Shown here in pieces: positions 1 through 5,683 of a stretch of 8,162 nucleotides of DNA. The DNA lies in NCBI GenBank assembly GCA_025352185.1, contig JANXTV010000171.1:1-8162 (forward strand). The letters are read 5' to 3'. Source of the DNA: Oligoflexia bacterium. Lineage in GTDB: Bacteria > Bdellovibrionota > UBA1018. The first letter of the stretch is position 1. Every line of letters starts with the position of its first letter. Made by a program: the position numbers and the translations under genes. The notes beneath the pieces are model-generated. The model was not told where the DNA came from, made no database searches, and saw only the letters and a list, made by a program, of their open reading frames with translations.

Positions 1-56
1 ATGGATCTATCGCAGCTAATGCTGTGCGTCGTTCCTTAATTAATTAAATTCCCGCC

Positions 57-84
57 ATTATGTTAATCTATTAGTTAATATAAG
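57..84 (+). promoter_or_regulatory. AT-rich leader with candidate -10 and TAAT/ATTA half-sites
   Basis: The 106 bases before the first gene hold no convincing gene. They contain TTAATTAATTAA, a perfect 12-base palindrome at 36-47. Then TAAT/ATTA tetramers alternate at 57-60, 64-67, 70-73 and 76-79, and the hexamer GTTAAT occurs twice, at 62-67 and 74-79. TATAAG at 79-84 matches five of six bases of a sigma-70 -10 box and lies 22 bases before the start codon. The hexamer 17 bases upstream of it (CATTAT, 56-61) is a poor -35 box. This is therefore a plausible but weak promoter, possibly overlapped by an operator. AT-rich DNA gives such patterns easily. Confidence 0.3.
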
Positions 85-94
85 GGCGAACTGC

Positions 95-99
95 GGAGG
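95..99 (+). promoter_or_regulatory. Ribosome binding site of the TIGR02147-family gene
   Basis: GGAGG lies 7 bases before the ATG at 107, an optimal Shine-Dalgarno sequence and spacing. It fixes 107 as the start codon of the + strand gene. Confidence 0.8.
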
Positions 100-106
100 G
101 GCCAAA

Positions 107-913
107 ATGAGTGCCATTTACCGAGCAAATAACTACCGGGAGTTCTTAAAAGCCGAACTCGCCTCCCCCGCCCAGGGACGGGGTTCCCGATCTCGCCTAG
201 CGGAACACCTCGGGGTTAGGCTGAGTTACATTTCGATCGTTTTAGCGGGTAAGCAAGATTTTAGCCCTGAACACGGCATGAAAATCGGGAACTTTCTCGG
301 TCTAAACGCAAAGGAGACCGAGCACCTCATACTCCTGATTCAGTGGGAACGGGCCGGCTCCGCTGACTTAAAGCGACTTTACGCCGACCAAATTTCAAGG
401 ACCCAAAAAGAAAGGGGGCGATTCACGAGCTACACCTCAAAGGAGACCCGGGCCCTTGAAGAAAAAGAACTCGTCGAATACTACGGATACTGGGACCACA
501 TTACGGTTCACATGTGTCTGAGAAATCCGGAATTTCAGTCGACCCAGGCAATTTCTAAACGTCTCGGGATTGAGCCCGCCCGCGTTTTACGCTCGCTCGC
601 TCTACTCGAAAAGATCGGATTTATTCAGCGTAGAAAAGATCGATATAAATTAATCGACCAACACTTTCACCTGGGAGAAAAATCGACGGCACTCCGAATG
701 CACACGATTAACAGTCGCCACGCGGCGATTCGATCCATCGATAATGAAAACAAGGACGACCTCCACTATTCGATCGTCGTAAGTGCCGATCCCGAGGTTC
801 GCGAGAAAATTAGAAATCTCCTCGTCGATGTCATAAATAATTCTCTCCCGCTCATCCAAAATGCGAAGGACGAGCTAGTTTTCGCGATCAATCTCGATTT
901 ATTTGACGTCTAA
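107..913 (+). CDS. TIGR02147/DUF4423 family protein, putative transcriptional regulator
   Basis: A 268-residue protein that I recognise as TIGR02147/DUF4423 type, a family expanded in Fibrobacter and Bdellovibrio-like bacteria and without a settled function. It opens with the family's NYREFL motif (9-14), then a Cro/CI-like helix-turn-helix at about 27-50 (SRLAEHLGV, then SYISIVLAGK), followed by the LGLNAKETEHL segment. After a charged linker, a YYGYWDH motif leads into a winged-helix-like part at about 140-185 (ISKRLGIEPARVLRSLALLEKIGFI). The C-terminal third resembles the DUF4423 tail. There is no signal peptide or membrane segment, so it should be cytoplasmic. DNA binding is inferred from the two helix-turn-helix-like parts; the target is unknown. 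The start is set by GGAGG 7 bases upstream. It is the only + strand gene and its stop TAA overlaps the stop of the convergent maoC-like gene. Family assignment is confident, regulatory role moderate. Confidence 0.88.
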   Translation: MSAIYRANNYREFLKAELASPAQGRGSRSRLAEHLGVRLSYISIVLAGKQDFSPEHGMKIGNFLGLNAKETEHLILLIQWERAGSADLKRLYADQISRTQKERGRFTSYTSKETRALEEKELVEYYGYWDHITVHMCLRNPEFQSTQAISKRLGIEPARVLRSLALLEKIGFIQRRKDRYKLIDQHFHLGEKSTALRMHTINSRHAAIRSIDNENKDDLHYSIVVSADPEVREKIRNLLVDVINNSLPLIQNAKDELVFAINLDLFDV

Positions 914-1317
914 CGAACGAGGGTAAACGCCGTCGTGACGTTCGTCTCACCCTTTTGGTTCCGGGCTTGGAGCTCGAGGCGAATTTCGTTCGACCCGGTA
1001 ACCTGCCACTGACCGCCGACCGAAATTTCGTCGCCGAGGAAAGTCATCGCGCGGAATCGCGTCTGGGAAACCGAAACGTGAAAACAGCGAAGGTTTCGGT
1101 AATCCGCAATCACTTCGCAGGCCCGGGAATGAACGAGACTGGAGATCAGCATCCCGTGCGCGATCACGCCGGGGAGACCCATCGCTTTCGCGACCGCCTC
1201 ATCTTGGTGGATCGGATTATAATCTCCCGAAACCCGCGCAAATTCTTTCAGCCACTCGAGGGTGATCGTACCGGCGACTTTAAACGGAATAAAATCTTCG
1301 GAAGAAATTTCCGTCAT
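910..1317 (-). CDS. MaoC-family (R)-specific hydratase/dehydratase (HadB-like)
   Basis: A 135-residue single hot-dog protein of the MaoC type. It should hydrate enoyl thioesters, or dehydrate (R)-3-hydroxyacyl thioesters, on CoA or ACP in the cytoplasm. The hydratase-2 signature is intact: SGDYNPIH at 30-37 with the catalytic pair Asp32 and His37, followed by GLPGVIAHGML at 47-57. The length fits a stand-alone MaoC domain. The ATG at 1317 overlaps the stop of the upstream FAS1-like gene as ATGA, with GGGAG 5 bases before it, so the two are probably translated together and may form a HadA/HadB-like heterodimer with this as the catalytic half. It is the last gene of the - strand unit, and its TAG overlaps the stop of the convergent gene. 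Family is confident; whether it serves fatty-acid synthesis, degradation or a side pathway is not visible. Confidence 0.9.
   Translation of the reverse strand: MTEISSEDFIPFKVAGTITLEWLKEFARVSGDYNPIHQDEAVAKAMGLPGVIAHGMLISSLVHSRACEVIADYRNLRCFHVSVSQTRFRAMTFLGDEISVGGQWQVTGSNEIRLELQARNQKGETNVTTAFTLVR
920..956 (+). terminator. Candidate rho-independent terminator inside the convergent gene's 3' end
   Basis: Seven bases after the + gene's stop, nested inverted repeats can fold: AGGGT (920-924) with ACCCT (949-953), ACG (927-929) with CGT (943-945), and CGT (931-933) with ACG (938-940). A run of four T (953-956) follows. The stem is interrupted by small bulges and the T run is short. A competing 7-base perfect inverted repeat, ACGAACG (913-919) with CGTTCGT (939-945), uses some of the same bases. 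The position is right for ending the TIGR02147 transcript, but the element lies wholly inside maoC-like coding sequence on the other strand, so coding constraints or chance may explain it. Confidence 0.33.
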
Positions 1318-1745
1318 TTCAGCTCCCGGTAAACCATCGTACTTTTCGCGGCCGCGAGACGAACCGAATCCGAAATCCGGAAAAAATCGGTTTCGAAAAT
1401 GAGGAACGCCATATTCGCCGTCGCACTCTTCTTCTCCATCACCCCGGTGAGCGTGGTTCGGTAACCTAACTCCTCGCCCGGGAGGAGCGGACTCAGCAGT
1501 TTATACTCCTGTTCCGCGTGAAGGACCTGCTTTAACTGAATGCCGAGATCATCAATTAATTCGAATTCACCGGCCCGGAAGATCGTAAAGACCGTCGGGA
1601 TCGCGACGGACGAAATCGGGGTGTGCACCGTATTTCCGACGGTGGCCTGAACGCAGACAGCGAAATCCTTCATTTCGGTTTCGGAAAGAGTAATTTTACG
1701 CTCGGCCGATTGGAGACCGATTTTGGCCTTTAGCCCGCTGATCAT
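1314..1745 (-). CDS. FAS1-like / MaoC N-terminal dehydratase-domain protein (HadA-like)
   Basis: A 143-residue protein that looks like the FAS1-like dehydratase (MaoC N-terminal) hot-dog fold. The family-like stretch is HAEQEYKLLSPLLPGEEL, in the middle of the chain, followed by a beta-rich half. It lacks the Asp-x-Asn-Pro-x-His hydratase motif that its downstream neighbour has. This fits the non-catalytic, substrate-binding half of a split dehydratase such as mycobacterial HadA or HadC. It overlaps both neighbours by four bases: its ATG (1745-1743) with the TGA of the lipoprotein gene, and its TGA with the ATG of the MaoC gene. AGGAG lies 8 bases before its start. The assignment rests on the motif and on pairing with the MaoC gene; overall similarity to named proteins cannot be measured here. 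Confidence 0.72.
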   Translation of the reverse strand: MISGLKAKIGLQSAERKITLSETEMKDFAVCVQATVGNTVHTPISSVAIPTVFTIFRAGEFELIDDLGIQLKQVLHAEQEYKLLSPLLPGEELGYRTTLTGVMEKKSATANMAFLIFETDFFRISDSVRLAAAKSTMVYRELK

Positions 1746-3433
1746 TTCACGATCTCCTCGGGCCGCCCCGGGGCTTGCGAAATCGTAATCGACTTCATCT
1801 GGAGGTAATTTAAGGCGTTAATCCGTAAGTTTTTCACCCGCGGATTAATGAGCGCGAGAATCGGCTCGTTATAGAGGGGCAGAACGGCCATTTCGTCCTC
1901 GACGAGGAGGCGCTGGGCTTCGTCGTACAGTTTTTCACGGGCCTTCTGATTTTGGCTGTAACGACCGAGCAGAACTTTCGCGTCGTACTCGGAGTTCTTC
2001 CATTTCGTCCGATTATTCCCGGCCGATCCGAGGAATACGGAAAGAAAATTATCCGGATCGGGATAATCGGCGCTCCACGAAAGCAGGAAAATCGGAAAGC
2101 TATTTAACTCCAGCTGCGCGCGAAAGGTTTTATGGTCAAACGAACGAATCGCGATATCGATCCCGAGGTTTTTTTTCAGTTCGGCTTGGATGAACTGGCA
2201 AATCGTTAAATTCTTTTCCCAGTTCGTACTGACGAGCTCGATTTTTTGGCCGAATTTCACGCCCGATTTCGCCATTTCCTTTTTCGCCGCCGCGACGTCG
2301 AACTTCAGCCCGATCGAGCGATTATAAGCGAACATCCCTTCGGGGATAAACCCGCCGGTCGAACGTTGCCCACCGTGAAGGAATTCCGCGAATTTCGATT
2401 TATCGATCGCCATCGCAATCGCCCGCCGTAGGTGAACGCTGCTCACCGGAAACTGATCGACGACGAAACCCAGGTACCCGGTCTTTAGATAAGGAAACCG
2501 TTGCAGGTCGGCGCGACCATCGAGCCGTTTTAGATCGACGGTGGCGATGTCCGTGAGAAAATCTAACCGTCCGGTCTCGTAAAGGGTTAACGCCGTCGAA
2601 TCTTCCTTCACGATGAGGCCCACGGCCTCCCGGATATTACCGCGCTCCCCGTAATAGTTTGGATTCGCGGTCAGCACGATTTTACTATCGAGGTCATAGG
2701 CCGAAAGTTCGAAGGGTCCGACCGTGACCATGCGCCCGGGCTTCGACCAAGACGTTCCGAATTTTTCGACGACGTCCTGGCGGAGCGGATAGGTCACCCA
2801 GAAGGTCGGAATATGGATGAAGTGTGCCACGGGTTTCGCGAGCTTTACGACGATCGTTAAATCATCGGGGGCCGAAATACCGACTTTTGAAAAGTCCGAA
2901 TTTTTTCCGGTATAATACTCTTCCGCCCCATCGATATCGAAAAGAATATAGGCGTAGGAGGCAGCGGTTACCGGCGAAAGGAGGCGCTTCCAACTATAAA
3001 GAAAGTCTTGCGCCTTCAGCCCGACGCCGTCGCTCCATTTTACGCCCGGACGAAGCTTAAACGTATAGGTTTTCCCGTCGGGACTTTTCGTCCAGCTTTC
3101 CGCGAGTGCGGGCACGACATTCATTTTCGTGTCGTGGGAAACGAGGCCTTCCATTAAATTAGTCAGTAGCCACGTTTCGACCGAAGTATGCGCTCGGTTC
3201 CAGTCGAGCGTCTCGGGGTCCCCCGGAAGTCGAAACGTAAACGTCTGATTCGTTATCCCGGCGGGTGCGGTTCCCGACGGAATCGGTTTTGCATTCACGG
3301 CGGGCGAACTATCGAGCCCGGGCGGTGGCGTGGGAGACGGTGCCGAAATCACTTCCGACTTTTTCGTACAGCCGGAAAACGAGCCGAACCCTAATGAGAG
3401 GATTCCCAACGTGATTCCGACGACGAGCCTCAA
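1742..3433 (-). CDS. Family-5 solute-binding lipoprotein, OppA-like (peptide ABC transporter type)
   Basis: An exported peptide/solute-binding lipoprotein of the SBP_5 (OppA/DppA) family, 563 residues from the TTG start chosen here. The signal peptide is short: MR, then hydrophobic LVVGITLGILSLGFG, then FSGC, with Cys22 as the lipid-anchored residue. Phe at -3 of the lipobox is unusual. A Ser/Pro/Thr-rich linker follows (about 23-62). The binding domain shows the family pattern: ETLDWNRAHTS, LAESWTKSPDGKTYTFKLR, GVKWSDG, and late in the chain LSWSADYPDPDNFL. TTG at 3433 overlaps the fdx stop (TTGA) and has AAGGA 8 bases upstream. A GTG at 3493 would add 20 charged residues ahead of the signal peptide and lengthen the fdx overlap to 64 bases. 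No permease or ATPase genes are present here, so its transport partner must lie elsewhere. The ligand cannot be deduced. Confidence 0.9.
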   Translation of the reverse strand: MRLVVGITLGILSLGFGSFSGCTKKSEVISAPSPTPPPGLDSSPAVNAKPIPSGTAPAGITNQTFTFRLPGDPETLDWNRAHTSVETWLLTNLMEGLVSHDTKMNVVPALAESWTKSPDGKTYTFKLRPGVKWSDGVGLKAQDFLYSWKRLLSPVTAASYAYILFDIDGAEEYYTGKNSDFSKVGISAPDDLTIVVKLAKPVAHFIHIPTFWVTYPLRQDVVEKFGTSWSKPGRMVTVGPFELSAYDLDSKIVLTANPNYYGERGNIREAVGLIVKEDSTALTLYETGRLDFLTDIATVDLKRLDGRADLQRFPYLKTGYLGFVVDQFPVSSVHLRRAIAMAIDKSKFAEFLHGGQRSTGGFIPEGMFAYNRSIGLKFDVAAAKKEMAKSGVKFGQKIELVSTNWEKNLTICQFIQAELKKNLGIDIAIRSFDHKTFRAQLELNSFPIFLLSWSADYPDPDNFLSVFLGSAGNNRTKWKNSEYDAKVLLGRYSQNQKAREKLYDEAQRLLVEDEMAVLPLYNEPILALINPRVKNLRINALNYLQMKSITISQAPGRPEEIVK

Positions 3434-3732
3434 TGTCCGAATCCTTCGTTTTGGATTTCCACCGTCACGTCGCCCATGATTTTCGCCTGGCACCCGAGCC
3501 GCGACTTTAAGGTCACGCCCGTGGCGCGATCGAGTCGCTCTTCTTCATCTTCTTCCGGTGCCGATAGAAACTTGTCCCCGTCTTTAACGATCACGTGGCA
3601 CGTCGTGCACGCGCAGAAACCCCCGCAAGCATGCTGGAGGGGAATATCGTTCGCGACGGCGACATCGAGGATAGATTCGCCCTCTTTCGCATCGACCGTC
3701 GTGTTCATCGGTAAAAAAGTGATTTTTGGCAT
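3430..3732 (-). CDS. fdx: ISC-type [2Fe-2S] ferredoxin
   Basis: A 100-residue adrenodoxin-type ferredoxin, the electron donor of ISC cluster assembly. The cluster ligands are visible in the order C-x5-C-x2-C then a distant C: Cys36, Cys42, Cys45 and Cys81 (ACGGFCACTTCH, later RLGCQA). An extra Cys40 lies inside the loop, as in the E. coli Fdx motif. An acidic stretch (EEDEEERLD) between the third and fourth ligands fits the surface used to contact IscS and the reductase. I chose ATG at 3732 because MPKITFLP begins the ferredoxin fold directly. An in-frame ATG at 3798 would add 22 residues with no family counterpart and has no ribosome binding site. It follows hscA after 80 bases, the widest gap in the unit, and overlaps the lipoprotein gene by TTGA. 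Confidence 0.95.
   Translation of the reverse strand: MPKITFLPMNTTVDAKEGESILDVAVANDIPLQHACGGFCACTTCHVIVKDGDKFLSAPEEDEEERLDRATGVTLKSRLGCQAKIMGDVTVEIQNEGFGH
3442..3446 (-). promoter_or_regulatory. Ribosome binding site supporting the TTG start of the lipoprotein gene
   Basis: AAGGA on the - strand lies within the last codons of fdx, 8 bases before the TTG at 3433-3431. With the TTGA stop/start overlap, this favours initiation there over the upstream in-frame GTG at 3493. Confidence 0.6.
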
Positions 3733-3812
3733 AGTTCTCAAGTGGTTAAGTCCCTCTATTTCGCCCCTTTTAGGGATCGATTTCAAGCAGGGAATCATCG
3801 GAGGCCGATTAA
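3733..3812 (-). other. hscA-fdx intergenic region with alternative short stems
   Basis: These 80 bases are the longest non-coding stretch inside the operon. Just after the hscA stop, ATCGG-CCT-CCGAT can form a 5-base-pair hairpin (3797-3809). Nearer fdx, the + strand TCCCT (3751-3755) can pair with AGGGA at 3772-3776 or with a second AGGGA at 3789-3793, so the two pairings exclude each other. A small CCC/GGG stem (3765-3775) lies inside. None has a following U run, so this does not look like a terminator. It may be a processing or attenuation site, or chance. Confidence 0.3.
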
Positions 3813-5666
3813 CTAGGGGGCTTTCTGAAGCGCCTCAGCAATGACGCGTTCGGCGAGGCGAGTCGTCGCGGCGTTCAGCTCGTATTTCAAGTTTTGAACA
3901 CCGGCTGAATCTTGTCGTTCGATCGCCTGGCGCATCGTACGGCAAATCGACTCGATCTTTTCCGCTTCCTCCCGAGGGAGGAGACGGAACGCATCGGGAA
4001 TTTTTTTCTCCGCCGCGCGCAGAACAGGTTCCGCTTGGTTCCGAACTTCGATCCACCGTTTAAAATCCAGATCGCTGAGCTCGTTCGACTTCGCGGTCTC
4101 GAGCATCGTTTCGATTTCGGCCTCGGCGAGTCCAAAGCTCGGTTTCACTTCGACGGAGGCTTCCTTCCCGCTCCGCAGATCCCGAGCTTCGACTTGGAGG
4201 ATCCCGTCCGCGTCGATCAGGAACGTGACTTCCACCCGAGGAAATCCGGCGGGAGAAGGCTCGATACCCTTTAACTTAAACCGAGCGAGTGAACGGTTAT
4301 CGGATGCCTTTTCGCGCTCACCCTGCAGAACGTGAACATCCACACCCGTCTGGTTATCGACAAACGTGGTGAATGATTCTCGGGCGCTCGTCGGGATACG
4401 CGAATTCCTCGGAATGAGAGGCTCCATGAGACCGCCGTAAGTCTCGATCCCGAGCGAGAGCGGCACGACGTCGAGGAGAAGGAATTCCTGATTATTACCC
4501 GCCAGAATATCGGCTTGGATCGCGGCCCCCATCGCCACGACTTCGTCCGGATGGACAGACGTATTCGGAACACGTCCAAAAATTTCTTCGGCGGTCTGCT
4601 GCACGATTTTAAGCCGGGTTGGGCCCCCGACTAAAACGACGTCGGTGATATCCTCGAAGGTGAGTTCCGCGTCGTCGAGCGCGTGGAAGCAACTCTCGCG
4701 GGTTTCGAGGAGGAGCGGCTTCACGAGGGAGTTAAATTCGGAAACCGTCCATTCACGCTCGAAGCGTTTTCCCGCGCCGATACAAAGATCGACGGAGAAC
4801 ATCGCCCGCTCCGATTCGGAAAGCGCGATTTTTAATTTTTCCGACGCTTCGAGGACGGCCGCCGTTTGAAGGGGACTGGAAAATAAGTCGATTTTCGTCG
4901 CGAGCTTCACTTCTTCGGCCATCTTCCGCGCGATCGCCCGATCGAGGTCGTCGCCGCCGAGCTGGGTGTTTCCGTGAGTCGCGAGCACTTCGAAAATTCC
5001 GTCCCGTAGTTTCAAAATCGAAAGATCAAACGTTCCGCCGCCGAGATCGTAAACCGCGATGATTCCCTGCTTCTTCTGCTGTAATCCGTAGGCCAGGGAT
5101 GCGGCCGTTGGTTCGTTTACGATACGGAGGACTTCTAAACCGGCGAGACGGCCGGCCGCGCGGGTTGCCTGGCGCTGGGAATCGTTAAAATAGGCCGGGA
5201 CCGTAATGACGGCTCGCTTAACGGTTTTTCCGAGCGCAGCCTCCGCGGAAGCTTTTAATTCCCGAAGGATCATCGCGGAAATTTCAATCGCGGTAAAAAG
5301 ATTCTCCCCGACTTTAATCCGGAGTTGCCCGTCCTCGCCGCGAAGGACTTCGTAAGGAAGTTGGCCCTGAATTCCGGCAATATCCTCAAGGCCCCTTCCG
5401 AGTAGTCGCTTCGCCGAAAACACCGTTTCTCCGGGGCGCCTGATTTTCTCCCGCTTCGCCGCATAACCCACGGTCGGTTTTCCGTCGTGAATCGTCACGA
5501 CGGAAGGAATCATTCTTTCGCCCTCGCGCGAGAGGAGAACCCGGGGAATTCCGTATTCGACGACGGCGACCAAGGAATTCGTCGTCCCCAGATCGATGCC
5601 GACTACGGGAGAATCATCCCCCTCCGTTTTTTCATGTTCGTGCTCGTGTTCATGATCGTGCGCCAT
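3813..5666 (-). CDS. hscA: Fe-S cluster assembly Hsp70 chaperone HscA
   Basis: A 617-residue specialised Hsp70, almost the length of E. coli HscA (616). It uses ATP to bind the LPPVK-like site of IscU and drive cluster release, with HscB as co-chaperone. Nucleotide-binding-domain motifs appear in order: GIDLGTTNS (23-31), NEPTAASLAYG (184-194), YDLGGGTFDLSIL (206-218) and VLVGGPTR (344-351). The hydrophobic interdomain linker FLLLDVVPLSLG is at 395-406, then the substrate-binding beta domain (IPRNSRIP, FTTFVDNQTGVDVHVLQGE) and a helical lid to the end. The position in isc between hscB and fdx, and the HscA-like sequence, separate it from DnaK. The first 12 residues are odd: five His alternate with Asp/Glu before the conserved fold. 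ATG at 5666 lies 17 bases after hscB with only a weak GAAAG ribosome binding site. Confidence 0.96.
   Translation of the reverse strand: MAHDHEHEHEHEKTEGDDSPVVGIDLGTTNSLVAVVEYGIPRVLLSREGERMIPSVVTIHDGKPTVGYAAKREKIRRPGETVFSAKRLLGRGLEDIAGIQGQLPYEVLRGEDGQLRIKVGENLFTAIEISAMILRELKASAEAALGKTVKRAVITVPAYFNDSQRQATRAAGRLAGLEVLRIVNEPTAASLAYGLQQKKQGIIAVYDLGGGTFDLSILKLRDGIFEVLATHGNTQLGGDDLDRAIARKMAEEVKLATKIDLFSSPLQTAAVLEASEKLKIALSESERAMFSVDLCIGAGKRFEREWTVSEFNSLVKPLLLETRESCFHALDDAELTFEDITDVVLVGGPTRLKIVQQTAEEIFGRVPNTSVHPDEVVAMGAAIQADILAGNNQEFLLLDVVPLSLGIETYGGLMEPLIPRNSRIPTSARESFTTFVDNQTGVDVHVLQGEREKASDNRSLARFKLKGIEPSPAGFPRVEVTFLIDADGILQVEARDLRSGKEASVEVKPSFGLAEAEIETMLETAKSNELSDLDFKRWIEVRNQAEPVLRAAEKKIPDAFRLLPREEAEKIESICRTMRQAIERQDSAGVQNLKYELNAATTRLAERVIAEALQKAP
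5631..5660 (-). repeat. Hexanucleotide repeat encoding the His-acidic leader of HscA
   Basis: Five consecutive six-base units read on the - strand as CACGAT, CATGAA, CACGAG, CACGAA and CATGAA. They encode His-Asp once, then His-Glu four times (HscA residues 3-12). The third-base variation among units shows that the repeat is held at protein level or is not recent. His-acidic strings of this kind commonly bind divalent metals; that function is inferred here. Confidence 0.75.
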
Positions 5667-5683
5667 ACCGACTTTCGATCGCT

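Noticed and set aside
1..39. ATG-initiated 12-codon frame at the left edge
   Set aside because: It has no visible ribosome binding site because it begins at the window edge, and it is too short to tell from chance or from the end of an unseen upstream gene.
858..885. Possible - strand terminator for the isc-led unit (GCGAA/TTCGC stem followed by ATTTT)
   Set aside because: The stem has only five pairs, the loop is 13 bases and the T run is short. It lies in the TIGR02147-family coding sequence and is too weak to annotate.
955..1332. Open + strand frame opposite the maoC-like gene
   Set aside because: It is antisense to a gene with intact catalytic motifs, is rich in Arg and Asn without recognisable motifs, and looks like a shadow of codon bias.
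3733..3798. ATG at 3798 as the fdx start
   Set aside because: It adds 22 residues with no counterpart in ISC ferredoxins and has no ribosome binding site. The ferredoxin fold begins at the ATG at 3732.
3476..3844. Open + strand frame opposite fdx and the hscA end
   Set aside because: It is antisense to clear Fe-S genes, has no ribosome binding site evidence and shows low-complexity Ser runs mirroring acidic codons of fdx.
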